35,635 nucleotides of DNA from a virus. The notes below the pieces were generated by a model that ran no database searches, was not told the origin of the DNA, and saw nothing but the letters and a program-made list of their open reading frames with translations. This document shows positions 6,224 through 14,690 of this stretch, one piece after another. The stretch covers positions 1-35,635 of IMG/VR virus record IMGVR_UViG_3300044712_000856; one strand, written 5' to 3'. Numbering within the stretch: position 1 is the stretch's first letter; the number at the start of each line of letters is the position of its first letter. A program made the position numbers and the translations under genes.

Positions 6224-6766
6224 AATTTCTCCTGTATCAATTCCTAGTGCTTTTCTAATTCCGATAACGATACCCATAACGACAACGTCTCTGTCTGTGT
6301 TGAGCGGATCATAGTCGTTTGGTTTTCGATTGCCAACCCCACACTCGATAATCACGCAAGGAGTTTTGCTCGAGAGCATTTTCCACATGTAATAGAAACG
6401 GGTATTTTTGTTTGATCGAGAGGGGACGTTTTTGATTCCTGTAATGGGGAAGTATTCTGCGGCGAGCGTCTTCGCAATGGCCTGAGATTTTTCCGTAGCC
6501 CCATCAGTCGACGGCTCTGGGTAGTCCGTAAACCCACCATCGGCGTTATAGGTGTCAGCATCGTAGTGAATGGCAAGAAACAAATCCCAGTTTCCATTAA
6601 CTTCTGCGGCGGTAGGATCGGCAGCAATGCGTTTAACCTCGACACCCTTGGCTCTGAGTGAATCAGCTACTCGATTGGCTACATCAGTGGTAAATGTCTT
6701 CTCACCTGGAGCACCAGTTGCACCCGTGGTTCTACCCTCATGCCCCGCCTGGATGATTACACGCAT
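5729..6766 (-). CDS. Endolysin: N-acetylmuramoyl-L-alanine amidase (Amidase_3)
   Basis: A 345-residue lysis enzyme. Residues 1-175 are an Amidase_3 domain with zinc ligands His9 (Q-A-G-H-E-G), Glu22 and His67 (I-H-Y-D-A-D) and the catalytic Glu141 (I-I-E-C-G-V-G). It cleaves the bond between muramic acid and the stem peptide. Residues about 182-345 form a separate part: a helical region, a coiled coil (about 215-255), a Gly-rich linker and a small beta domain, probably for wall binding or multimerisation. An internal start at codon 182 has its own Shine-Dalgarno site (separate entry). No signal peptide is present, so export would rely on a holin. The start codon sits inside a GCATAG-TT-CTATGC inverted repeat. 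Confidence 0.88.
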   Translation of the reverse strand: MRVIIQAGHEGRTTGATGAPGEKTFTTDVANRVADSLRAKGVEVKRIAADPTAAEVNGNWDLFLAIHYDADTYNADGGFTDYPEPSTDGATEKSQAIAKTLAAEYFPITGIKNVPSRSNKNTRFYYMWKMLSSKTPCVIIECGVGNRKPNDYDPLNTDRDVVVMGIVIGIRKALGIDTGEIMANMYTMPSGKQVDLGNAESMKVVANVYDEVINQQLYVKKVDAVIEEARAVKAAVDEKNRELEQLKKDHEAAMLEQESAVSAGTRAEIIAAVASGVSVTPVDGTVTGLISAIKERIAQSIPPGSENGGGTTTLPTVDGQKWAENGLTVEVTEGNIKKITNYRRL

Positions 6767-6776
6767 AGAACTATGC
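6763..6776. repeat. Inverted repeat over the endolysin start codon
   Basis: GCATAG-TT-CTATGC is a perfect six-base inverted repeat that includes the endolysin ATG. The two-base centre is too tight for an RNA hairpin without opening, so a protein site is as likely as chance. Confidence 0.3.
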
Positions 6777-7258
6777 TAGACCCTTAACTTGTGAGAGTCA
6801 AGTTTTTGCCGTTCTTTTGTATCGTTTCTTCGAGTAGTGTTTCGCTTCACCCGACTCACTTCTTGCCGCTTGTCTTGTTTTACTTCTTCATTATGAATTT
6901 TGTTATGTAGTTCAATTTGGTCAGCGGTAAACTGGGTGTGATAGATCGACGACTCGATAAGCTCACGAATGAACCAAAAGAGTGAGAAGAGAAAAATCAG
7001 TAACGTGTTGAGATAGCGAACAATGTCGCCACTCAGGAGAAATCTGGAACTCAAGAGGATAACAGTAAACACCGACATGAGGAGCGAGAGAACTCCCTTT
7101 ACAAGGAGTTTTTTACGTAATGTTGAGAGTCCATTTTGCACCCCAGCCTTTTCGATTTGAAGCGGCACAATGAAAAAGAGGGTCACGAGAAGCGACACGA
7201 TCGAGATAAAAATACATAATAGGTACACACCGAATAAGAATTGCAAACTATCAATCAT
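6776..7258 (-). CDS. Membrane protein with basic tail (160 aa)
   Basis: Three likely membrane helices (about residues 5-30, 52-72 and 80-100) are followed by a 55-residue highly charged tail rich in Lys, Arg and Glu. No family is recognised. It lies between two small membrane or coiled-coil proteins and the endolysin, so a lysis role (holin, antiholin or spanin-like accessory) is possible. An AGGGGGT site lies six bases before the ATG. Its start overlaps the preceding gene. Confidence 0.6.
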   Translation of the reverse strand: MIDSLQFLFGVYLLCIFISIVSLLVTLFFIVPLQIEKAGVQNGLSTLRKKLLVKGVLSLLMSVFTVILLSSRFLLSGDIVRYLNTLLIFLFSLFWFIRELIESSIYHTQFTADQIELHNKIHNEEVKQDKRQEVSRVKRNTTRRNDTKERQKLDSHKLRV

Positions 7259-7473
7259 TGTAAACCCCCTGTAGACATTGCAATTGCTAGCGCTGTATCA
7301 ATTCGTCGCTTCATTTTTTTTGCTTCCACATCTATTTTTTTGTAACTTCGATCTATCTCTTGCAACTGTTTCGCCAGTTCTCGTCGCTGTGGTTCAACAC
7401 GTACCGCACTAACCGCAGCCGTGATGTTGACGGGCTTTTTCCCACAAAAAAGAAGCTCGAACAATCTCATCAT
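7255..7473 (-). CDS. Small helical protein (72 aa) of the lysis region
   Basis: A short, basic, mostly helical protein. Residues about 28-60 form a likely coiled coil (E-L-A-K-Q-L-Q-E-I-D-R-S-Y-K-K-I). No membrane segment or known family is seen. It is coupled to its neighbours: ATG overlaps the preceding stop (ATGA), and its stop overlaps the next start by 4 bases. GGGAGG lies six bases before the ATG. Confidence 0.55.
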   Translation of the reverse strand: MMRLFELLFCGKKPVNITAAVSAVRVEPQRRELAKQLQEIDRSYKKIDVEAKKMKRRIDTALAIAMSTGGLQ

Positions 7474-7778
7474 TTTGGCCTCCCGATGAAATTATCAAGC
7501 ATTTTTGTGATGGCATTGGTTTGTGCGCCTGCTGCATCTTTCAATGATTGCATTCCAGTCAGCATACTATTTGATGCTGTGATAATTTTTTCACTGTTCT
7601 CTCTATAGTCTACAACACGTTTGTCTTGAAGGCCAAGGATAATCTGGTCTCGATTCTCGACTGTTTTATCTTTATCATCCAATCGTTTGAGGAGAAACAC
7701 AACGAAAAGTCCAAGCACAACGATAATCACGCCGAGAATACCTTGCTGCAAGAAGTAGCTTTGTGGATCAGGAGTCAT
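7470..7778 (-). CDS. Single-span membrane protein (102 aa)
   Basis: A short N-terminal segment leads into one strong membrane helix at about residues 12-30 (L-G-V-I-I-V-V-L-G-L-F-V-V-F-L-L). A charged helical region of 70 residues follows. This shape is common among phage holin-like or spanin-like proteins, but no family is certain. In the mRNA a possible AGCGTT/AACGCT hairpin (7779-7801) abuts the start codon and might limit translation. It follows the His-rich fibre gene by 13 bases. Confidence 0.55.
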   Translation of the reverse strand: MTPDPQSYFLQQGILGVIIVVLGLFVVFLLKRLDDKDKTVENRDQIILGLQDKRVVDYRENSEKIITASNSMLTGMQSLKDAAGAQTNAITKMLDNFIGRPK

Positions 7779-7791
7779 AGCGTTTTCTATC

Positions 7792-9009
7792 TTATAACGC
7801 TGCGGCTATTGCTCCACCACCAGCGTCAAAAACCATCTGGATGAATCGTAGCTTAACGTTAGGTGGTTCGCCACTATCAGTTGTCGTGGTTGCTGCTGTT
7901 GTATCATAGTTTGCTGTTGTCGATCCGACCGCAGTAACATTATGGGTATGAGTCTCAACACCAGTTTTTCCAGATCCGTTACGTCCGCCAGACGTTCCGT
8001 TCGCCCCGGTTGGATTGTTTACTGTGTGAGTGTGTGTGCCATTCCCTGTGTGACTATGTGAAAATGTGTGGTTATGGGTGTTTGCCCCGGCAATGTCCCC
8101 GGCGGTTGATGTGTTGCGGGTATAGTACGTTCCCATATCTGGTGTACCTTCGGTTCCGTCGCACCCCGTCCAACCGACCGGATCGGTCGTCTGGTCAGTC
8201 AAAATAATGTCTCCAGGTTTGAGTACTGTGGGTGCAGTTGCAACGTAGACCTTGAGCGTTTTATGTAGTGGTAACGTGCTTGCACTTGCGCTATCCGTTG
8301 TATTGGCATTCATTGACTGGGTACCCGTTTGAACAGTGACGCTATGGGTGTGACTGTTTCCTGAGAGGCTTGGCCCACTCCCGCCGTCCTCACCACCACC
8401 GCTTGCGACCGTTCCCGTTGCACCAGTTGCGTGGCTGTGGACGTTTGCAGTATGTGTGTGCGATTGGGTATGCACGTGGATATCAGCTCCGTCAGTATCA
8501 CCAGCATCGGCGCCAGTCCCCGCACCCTTGAGGAATTTATTCTGTGATGCGGTGTGATAGGTCATTCCCGTGCGCGTGCCGGTGTGGAAAATCATACCGT
8601 TGGTCGGGATGATGGTAAAAATCAACGCCTGAATAAAAATAACTTCGTAGTAGGCCGGGAAGCTACTTGCGGTATCAAGCGTCACGTTTGTTGTCTGACA
8701 GGTTTCTCCGGCGGAGTTACCAGTCGCGCCCACATTATGTGTGTGGGTATTTTCTGACTGGCTACCACTCGTTCCCATGCTTTGGGTACTTCCACTGAGG
8801 GGAGTACTTGAAGTAAGGGTGTGGGTATGGCTACTTACTGCGTGGACGTGGCTGCAAGTGTGTTGGTGGGTTGCAGATCCGCCAGTCGTTCCCAAACTTG
8901 AGGTAGCGCTTTTGATCAGCCGCCCATCAGCCGCGGTATACCGAGCAAACGGAGTCGGGATAGCTGCATGAGCTCCGTCGAATGGGATGATACAGTTTGG
9001 TGCAATCAT
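7792..9009 (-). CDS. His-rich tail fibre or collar-like receptor-binding protein
   Basis: A 405-residue Thr/Gly/His-rich protein with many HxH pairs (S-H-T-H-T, N-T-H-T-H-N, I-H-V-H-T, N-T-H-N-H-T-F-S-H-S-H). Two related halves each end in a short beta motif with F-I-Q, suggesting an internal duplication. The segment G-T-P-D-M-G-T-Y-Y-T-R-N resembles the phage tail-collar family. In T4 the gp37 fibre tip binds iron through HxH motifs along a trimeric needle, and a similar metal-bound trimer is inferred here. Position after baseplate genes and before lysis genes fits a receptor-binding protein. No Shine-Dalgarno site is evident. Confidence 0.75.
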   Translation of the reverse strand: MIAPNCIIPFDGAHAAIPTPFARYTAADGRLIKSATSSLGTTGGSATHQHTCSHVHAVSSHTHTLTSSTPLSGSTQSMGTSGSQSENTHTHNVGATGNSAGETCQTTNVTLDTASSFPAYYEVIFIQALIFTIIPTNGMIFHTGTRTGMTYHTASQNKFLKGAGTGADAGDTDGADIHVHTQSHTHTANVHSHATGATGTVASGGGEDGGSGPSLSGNSHTHSVTVQTGTQSMNANTTDSASASTLPLHKTLKVYVATAPTVLKPGDIILTDQTTDPVGWTGCDGTEGTPDMGTYYTRNTSTAGDIAGANTHNHTFSHSHTGNGTHTHTVNNPTGANGTSGGRNGSGKTGVETHTHNVTAVGSTTANYDTTAATTTTDSGEPPNVKLRFIQMVFDAGGGAIAAAL

Positions 9010-9018
9010 ACATATCTT

Positions 9019-9234
9019 TTACTTTGACTCATCGAACCGATGGTCGTATAAAAATTCTTCGACTCGAGTAACCTTGTACCCCTTTTTGATGACAAGTTTC
9101 TGTGCTTTTTCAATTGCTTCGTCTTCACTTTGTGCAACAACCACCACTTGAGCGGTATCAATATACTGGCCGTCGAGTGTTGATGTCTCGTAGCAGAGAA
9201 CGGTATAAAAAATATGCACGGTTGGGCTTGTCAT
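9019..9234 (-). CDS. Small hypothetical protein (71 aa)
   Basis: An acidic alpha/beta protein (V-H-I-F-Y-T-V-L-C-Y-E-T, then E-D-E-A-I-E-K-A-Q-K-L-V-I) that resembles generic small phage accessory proteins. No family is recognised. CAGGAG lies eight bases before the ATG. It sits between two fibre or baseplate genes, with only a few bases between them. Confidence 0.6.
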   Translation of the reverse strand: MTSPTVHIFYTVLCYETSTLDGQYIDTAQVVVVAQSEDEAIEKAQKLVIKKGYKVTRVEEFLYDHRFDESK

Positions 9235-9237
9235 AAA

Positions 9238-10134
9238 TTACTCCTGCTGTGTTGTCAGTACGTCCCACTTAGAATCCTGTGCATTCCAGATACAAACGCT
9301 ATATACAACCTTACTCAGCACTGTAGTATCTGGGAGGTACGTAGAAATGACGCGGAAAACAGAGTTCCATGTGAGAGCGCGAGCAGTTCCGTTGTCTTTG
9401 AACCGATAGATGAGGACGTCGCCATCATCTGGCGTACCAGTGGGAGCAGCAATCGTCAGCGCCCCAGCTAGTGCAGTGACCACTAACATATCCTCGTTAT
9501 CAATGTTTGCCGTCAGCGTTGAGGTAGTTGTCAGACTTCGCACACGTCTCTTGCGACGCTTATCCTCGAGTTTGTCGGGGATGAACGCGTTCTTGAGTTG
9601 GATCTGTGTTCTTGAGTCGGTGATGTTTGCATTCACGATAGAAGTAGCACCGTTGGCAACCGTGACCGTGGCGAGAAGCGCGTGGTATGAGGGAGTCGCG
9701 GGAGCACCAGCGCCGGGAGTACCAGCGACAATCAAAAGCTCGGCCACGTCTGATGCGTTCTCGTCAGGCGTAGCACCGGGATCAAGGTAGACACACACAA
9801 GATCCACGCGCGTAGACCCAGAAGAGTTTGCACCGATGACCAGTGTGCGAGATCCGGTGGTTCCAGCAACAACCGCCTCCCAGTACTTGATAGAATCGCT
9901 ATCCGTTTCGTCAAAAGATGTATTGGGTACGTACACAACACCAGCATCAACAACCACTGTCATGGCTGGTGACGTTGCCTCATGAACGAGACAATGCCCA
10001 CCATCGAGGTCAACTACTGACCCAGCATCAATCATGTCGCTGTGACTACCACGAACGTCACCCTCAGTTGCTCCACCGTCTCCGGTGTAAGCATCTGGTT
10101 CCATTCCGTTACGGACACGTACGTTGACTGACAT
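9238..10134 (-). CDS. Tail-tip or fibre structural protein (298 aa)
   Basis: The protein starts with a short conserved-looking segment (V-R-V-R-N-G-M-E-P-D-A-Y), followed by beta-rich, Ala/Thr/Val-rich sequence. A basic helix at about 195-205 (D-K-R-R-K-R-R-V-R) divides it from a C-terminal beta domain (about 205-298). N-terminal parts of this kind often attach phage fibres to the baseplate. It lies between the hub region and the HxH fibre gene. AGGAG lies 7 bases upstream of the ATG. A virion role is inferred from context and composition. Confidence 0.6.
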   Translation of the reverse strand: MSVNVRVRNGMEPDAYTGDGGATEGDVRGSHSDMIDAGSVVDLDGGHCLVHEATSPAMTVVVDAGVVYVPNTSFDETDSDSIKYWEAVVAGTTGSRTLVIGANSSGSTRVDLVCVYLDPGATPDENASDVAELLIVAGTPGAGAPATPSYHALLATVTVANGATSIVNANITDSRTQIQLKNAFIPDKLEDKRRKRRVRSLTTTSTLTANIDNEDMLVVTALAGALTIAAPTGTPDDGDVLIYRFKDNGTARALTWNSVFRVISTYLPDTTVLSKVVYSVCIWNAQDSKWDVLTTQQE

Positions 10135-10163
10135 AAGTTACTCCTGTTTCATTGTAGCATCAA

Positions 10164-10586
10164 CTATGCGACCATAGCTACCGTGCGACTTGTTTCGTAC
10201 AGGTTGGTGCCGTCGGATATAAACTGTACTACAAAAATTCTCGAGGAAACAGTTCCAGTTGCCAAAGTTCCGGTAGACTTGAATCCCGTACTGAACGTAA
10301 TCGTATATGAACTGGTGCCACTGGTGAGAATCATGAGCGATACACGGTACCCAGCCGGAGGGACAGTTGTCGTGTAACTCGCGCTCAGGTTTGGGGTAAC
10401 CTTTACCGATGAGTACTCATCGAAAAGCATGTTTGTATCACCGGTAGAGAGTGTGTGAAAAATAACTGGTTGGAAGTAACTGCGCAGTCGAAGTACTTCA
10501 GTTTCAAGCACGCGTATCCGCTTCTTCATGTCTGTGATCAGATCAAGAAGTCCTTGTGCTTCGATGGTGGTAAGGTTTTCTGGCAT
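10164..10586 (-). CDS. Baseplate-region protein with N-terminal coiled coil (140 aa)
   Basis: Residues about 8-38 form a coiled coil (L-L-D-L-I-T-D-M-K-K-R-I-R-V-L-E-T-E-V-L). The rest is beta-rich (Y-R-V-S-L-M-I-L-T-S-G). A short trimeric attachment protein for fibres would look like this, but no family is recognised. The start is 2 bases after the preceding stop, consistent with coupled translation. Confidence 0.55.
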   Translation of the reverse strand: MPENLTTIEAQGLLDLITDMKKRIRVLETEVLRLRSYFQPVIFHTLSTGDTNMLFDEYSSVKVTPNLSASYTTTVPPAGYRVSLMILTSGTSSYTITFSTGFKSTGTLATGTVSSRIFVVQFISDGTNLYETSRTVAMVA

Positions 10587-10588
10587 AG

Positions 10589-11635
10589 TTATGCTGGGAT
10601 GTTAAAGTTTCCTAAGACTAAGTTGAGTGTTTCCGTATTGTCTTTATCATAGTCTACTGTCCACTCGAACACACGGAAGCTCTCGTCGATGTCATAGATG
10701 CCGCTTTTGATTTTGACGCGAATGATATCCCCGAGTGCAAAGTCGATGATTGTCGGAGTGGTTGAGCGCACAATCCCCAGGCTCAACTTGATGAGTGGGG
10801 CACCATACTTAGTCATCAGAGCGTCACCTTTTTCTTGAAGGGTCGTTAGTTCTGATGCGGTCATCTCGTTGATAATCCCCTCCTCGACAAGGTAAATTGC
10901 CTGGCTGGCTGTATCATTGCGCTCTACTCGCAGAGCGCTTCCAAAATCACCAGAGTTCCCAAGCACGATGGATCGATTGATTGGCTTTGAGAAGTCCTCG
11001 GTGATGCGCACGGATCGGACGTTATACCCATACTCGAGCACGAGATCAGCTGTTCGATCAACGCCGATAAACGATTGCACATTGAATACCTTGAGATCGG
11101 TGATTTCGTGATCGAATCCATTGATAGCACTGGAAAGGTTAATAATAGCCTCGGAAACATTTTGGTTGTTGTAGGTTCGATCTCGATCCATTGTTGTTTC
11201 GATGGTTCCTTGAGTAATGCCAATATCTCCGTGAGTTTGGCTTTGAGTGGTGTCGATCAGTTCCCAAGCAATCTCTCCCGCATCAACGGCCGAGAATATC
11301 ACCTCACTGGCAGTAAAGCGGCTGTTTAATTTCTCAAGCCAGGTATAACAGGTGATGGTTGCCCAGTTATCCCCTTTATCATCAAGGTTTCCCTCCCGCA
11401 AGGCTTGTTCACCAGACCACAGGAGCGTGTTCGTTGTGTCAGTTATGCGATAGACCCACACACTAAACCGACGCAACGCAATGAGCGACTCAGCTTTTGG
11501 GTCTTCGACTGGTATCTGGAATGTACACTGGCTGTAATTGTTTAGTTTTTTCCCAAAGCGAAGATTTTGGAACGTCTGGAACTCACCGATCGGTTCTTCG
11601 TCTCCGTTCTTTACCAGTATTTTGTAGATGATCAT
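10589..11635 (-). CDS. Tail hub / tail-associated protein (siphovirus Tal-like)
   Basis: A 348-residue protein directly after the distal tail protein. Its N-terminal region (about 1-110) has the beta character of hub proteins (F-G-K-K-L-N-N-Y-S-Q-C-T-F-Q-I-P). The middle region has the typical W-E-L-I-D helix and F-D-H-E-I motif of phage tail-hub proteins (gp27-like). The C-terminal part is a beta domain (D-I-I-R-V-K-I-K-S-G). It lacks the long fibre extension of some Tal proteins, so receptor binding is left to later genes. AGGA lies 8 bases before the ATG. Confidence 0.75.
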   Translation of the reverse strand: MIIYKILVKNGDEEPIGEFQTFQNLRFGKKLNNYSQCTFQIPVEDPKAESLIALRRFSVWVYRITDTTNTLLWSGEQALREGNLDDKGDNWATITCYTWLEKLNSRFTASEVIFSAVDAGEIAWELIDTTQSQTHGDIGITQGTIETTMDRDRTYNNQNVSEAIINLSSAINGFDHEITDLKVFNVQSFIGVDRTADLVLEYGYNVRSVRITEDFSKPINRSIVLGNSGDFGSALRVERNDTASQAIYLVEEGIINEMTASELTTLQEKGDALMTKYGAPLIKLSLGIVRSTTPTIIDFALGDIIRVKIKSGIYDIDESFRVFEWTVDYDKDNTETLNLVLGNFNIPA

Positions 11636-11637
11636 GG

Positions 11638-12483
11638 CTAAATTCCTGAGTAGGCATCTCGATACACAACGGTCAACTTCGTGTCGGCGGTCAATCCGCT
11701 TTCAACAAAAAACCTGATCTCGTTTTCACCAGGCTCGAGACTCCAGAAGTCCCCAGCAATATCGGGATATGAATTACTTACCCCATTAAGTACCACAGTT
11801 CTGTTCTTGACGTCGATGACGACCTCATCACCCTCAGAGAGAGCAGCATCAAACGTGAATTGTTTATCCGTTGTGATGTTTCCGACAATGAAATTCGTCC
11901 CGGGACCGGTGATCGTAAACACCGGGTCAGTGACTTCGTTCCCGTCATTGATGAGAATGTTTGAGAGGTCTGTCTCAGCAGTCATCGGACTACCAAAACT
12001 CATCGGGATAGCGGTGGGGATAGCTGAGCCTCCGCGCACCGATGATTGTAGAATCTCTCGAGTCGTTTCCTCTTGAGAATAGAATCGCCAATCGGGAGCG
12101 ATAAGTTCGATCATGAATGTGTGTACCATGTGTGTATATGGGTTCTTGAAGTTGACGACCTCAGCCTCAAACTGCAGGTTCATGTCGTCGTAGGTGGTGA
12201 ACTTGATGAGCTTAATCACCCCAGTTTGACGCAGCACGGTGAGTAAATTCTTGCGTAACGTATACACATCGTCTGACACAAGGTCGCCAGTAATGCCAAC
12301 CCGGCGCCGGCCAAACTTGGACGTAATGTACACACTCCCATACGCACCGGCTACATCATCAATCGACTCGCGAACATCTGGAAACTCAAAGCCTTCGAAT
12401 GAACGCAGAATACTCCCGAGATAATTATCATAGAGAGTAAACTGTGTGCCGCTTTGTTGTTCGATGATGGTTATTGCTTTCAT
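11638..12483 (-). CDS. Distal tail protein (Dit-like)
   Basis: A 281-residue protein. Position between tape measure and hub, length and pattern fit the Dit family, which forms a hexameric ring at the tail tip. The N-terminal region has F-P-D-V-R-E-S-I-D-D-V-A-G-A-Y-G, then G-R-R-R-V-G-I-T-G. A central segment has E-L-I-A-P-D-W-R-F-Y, typical where the N-terminal ring domain joins the galectin-like C-terminal domain. The C-terminal half is beta-rich. The ATG overlaps the tape measure stop as ATGA. Confidence 0.8.
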   Translation of the reverse strand: MKAITIIEQQSGTQFTLYDNYLGSILRSFEGFEFPDVRESIDDVAGAYGSVYITSKFGRRRVGITGDLVSDDVYTLRKNLLTVLRQTGVIKLIKFTTYDDMNLQFEAEVVNFKNPYTHMVHTFMIELIAPDWRFYSQEETTREILQSSVRGGSAIPTAIPMSFGSPMTAETDLSNILINDGNEVTDPVFTITGPGTNFIVGNITTDKQFTFDAALSEGDEVVIDVKNRTVVLNGVSNSYPDIAGDFWSLEPGENEIRFFVESGLTADTKLTVVYRDAYSGI

Positions 12484-14645
12484 GCTGGTTGAATCCCCGC
12501 TCTGAATCCGAACTCTCGACCGAGAGCTTGGATGTCTTGTTGATCACCAATTTTACCGATGTTCACCGTAATGTTCTGGTTCGTTGAGTTCCCCCCACCA
12601 CCTGCAGCACCAACACCAACCCCAGAAACACCCGGACCCATGACGTTAGGGATTGAGATAGAGTTGAACGCTTGATAAAACCCATCAACCCAACTACTCC
12701 CAATGTTGAACCCCCACTTGTCGATGTCTTTGAATGGACCCTCAAGCGGTGGGGAGTGCCCCTCGACCATCGACTTGGCTTTGTCCATTCCCTCTTTGAA
12801 TGCTGCAGCGATAGACCCAAGTGCTGACTTAATACCATCAGCGAACGAGTTCATGATATTTTGGCCCCAGGTAAACATACGCCCAGGCCACTGACTCACT
12901 TCTCCGACAATGGCGCCCCAGATCATGATAAAACCCTCAATAGCTTTCACGTGAACCTCGATCAGCGCCTTCGCTAACATGCCGGGCAACTTGAGGAACC
13001 ATTCATAAATAGCCAGAATCATGTCTGGGATAATCGAGTGACCGATGAGCACTTCGTAGAGCCACGTGAAGAATCCAAAAATAGCCTGTACCGCATTCTT
13101 TATAATCGTTACCCAGTAAGTAATCCAAGTAATCAGCGCCTTGAGTCCCTCTATAAAGACGTAGAACGCTCCAAGTAGAGTGACTCCGAGAAGTACTCCC
13201 AATGCTTGGAGCACTGGGATAAGGATAGGCGCGAGGACATTCCACAACTCTGTGAGGGCTGGGAGGAGCTGAGTCGAAATCTGTATCCAGATAGCCGTGA
13301 GCTGAGGGATGATAAAGTTTTGAAAGATCATCACGAGTGTGTCAAAAATAGGCTGGATCTGCACCATGATAGCCTCCCACCCACCCATACCGATAACGAT
13401 CTGCTGGATGAGCAACCCTATGATCGCCCCAGCAGCGACGAATTGAAGCCAAGGCCATAGGATAGCCCACGTCGCAGTCGCAGCCGCAAACAAGGCGGGA
13501 GCAAGCCCGCCAGCAATCATTCCGATGATGATGGGGAGGTTAGCCTGTAGCATCGGGAGCGCTTGCATTGCCATGTTCTGTAATGCGGTAAGAACGCCTT
13601 GAGGACCACCAAGGGAATTAAACAGATCGTTAAAACTTTGCACTAAAGGCTTGACTGCATCGACAATCATTTTCCCGATAATTTCTTGTACATCATTGAG
13701 GTTGTTTGATAGGATAGTGAGCTGACCTGAGAACGTGGCGGCCTGAGCTGCCGCAGATCCGCCGAACTCCGTGGAGAGCTCATTCAAAATAATCTTTTGT
13801 GCATCATACAATTTGTTTTGTTTGACCAGCGTCTCGATCTGCTTTTGCTGTTGATCGGTGAGGGTCACACCCACACGCCGCAGTGCAGTCACCCCATTGA
13901 TGGGATCATTGAGTGCTTTCCCCAACTGGATAGCTGTATTGGTAACATCAGTGCCCATAGCCGTCGACATGTCGAGGAGTGCTTGTGTTGCATTTGGCAA
14001 TACTTTTTTACCGACGTTCGTAAACGTGAGCAGCATGTTTTCACCACTTTGAATCGTTTCGTCACTGTAGGTACTTACCTTTTGAAACTCTGCAGATAGG
14101 TGTTGTACGTACTCAGCGCTGATCTGCATCTCAGGATTGAACACAGTCTTATATACACCAGCTGCGTGAGTCGCTTGGCCGTGAAGTTTTTCTACCGCTG
14201 CACGCTGTTTATCCAGTGATATAACGGACATTTCGCTATGCGTCTTTGCACTCTTGAAAGCGTTCTCCATGTCATGCAGTTTTGCCTCTGCTACTTTGAC
14301 TTCATCACCATACCCCTTGGTTGAGTTCGCCACCTGTTTTGTCGAGACAAGCACTTGTTCGTAGACGCCAATACGCGCCTTCGCGGTAGACTTTAGCACC
14401 GCCTCGGTTTGTGCGTTTGCTTTCTCGGTATCATTGTAGGCTTTCACTGAAGAAATTCCGAAAGCAACGACGGCCGCACCCGCAGCAGCGATACCCGCAG
14501 CAAAAATAGCAGAGCCCGCCTCGGCCGACTTGAAAGAATCCCCGAGTGTTTTTACTTCACTAGAGGCTTGATCTGCTTTTCCCTTGAACTTTGAATCGTC
14601 AAGGTCGAGTTCGTACTGAATTTGCCCGACTGTTTCTCCTGCCAT
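12480..14645 (-). CDS. Tape measure protein
   Basis: A 721-residue protein that sets tail length. The N terminus is helical and Ala-rich. Residues about 125-320 are the conserved tape-measure region (L-S-A-E-F-Q-K-V-S-T-Y-S-D-E, then M-S-T-A-M-G-T-D-V-T-N). The middle (about 370-560) has long hydrophobic stretches that may cross the host membrane. The C terminus is Gly-rich. Length suggests a tail of roughly 100 nm by the usual 1.5 Angstrom per residue. The start M-A-G-E-T at 14645 is supported by TATACT six bases upstream and by no Shine-Dalgarno site, so it appears leaderless. Confidence 0.9.
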   Translation of the reverse strand: MAGETVGQIQYELDLDDSKFKGKADQASSEVKTLGDSFKSAEAGSAIFAAGIAAAGAAVVAFGISSVKAYNDTEKANAQTEAVLKSTAKARIGVYEQVLVSTKQVANSTKGYGDEVKVAEAKLHDMENAFKSAKTHSEMSVISLDKQRAAVEKLHGQATHAAGVYKTVFNPEMQISAEYVQHLSAEFQKVSTYSDETIQSGENMLLTFTNVGKKVLPNATQALLDMSTAMGTDVTNTAIQLGKALNDPINGVTALRRVGVTLTDQQQKQIETLVKQNKLYDAQKIILNELSTEFGGSAAAQAATFSGQLTILSNNLNDVQEIIGKMIVDAVKPLVQSFNDLFNSLGGPQGVLTALQNMAMQALPMLQANLPIIIGMIAGGLAPALFAAATATWAILWPWLQFVAAGAIIGLLIQQIVIGMGGWEAIMVQIQPIFDTLVMIFQNFIIPQLTAIWIQISTQLLPALTELWNVLAPILIPVLQALGVLLGVTLLGAFYVFIEGLKALITWITYWVTIIKNAVQAIFGFFTWLYEVLIGHSIIPDMILAIYEWFLKLPGMLAKALIEVHVKAIEGFIMIWGAIVGEVSQWPGRMFTWGQNIMNSFADGIKSALGSIAAAFKEGMDKAKSMVEGHSPPLEGPFKDIDKWGFNIGSSWVDGFYQAFNSISIPNVMGPGVSGVGVGAAGGGGNSTNQNITVNIGKIGDQQDIQALGREFGFRAGIQPA

Positions 14646-14651
14646 GAAACA

Positions 14652-14657
14652 AGTATA
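14652..14657 (-). promoter_or_regulatory. -10 hexamer TATACT, six bases before the tape measure ATG
   Basis: TATACT-N6-ATG places the predicted transcription start on the A of the start codon. The surrounding string TGTATACTTG-N2-TCATG matches that of the tail chaperone start at 15307. No convincing -35 is seen. A GGGCG-CGCAAT-CGCCC inverted repeat lies just upstream. Confidence 0.5.
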
Positions 14658-14690
14658 CATCAACTAGCTGGGCGATTGCGCGCCCGACTC

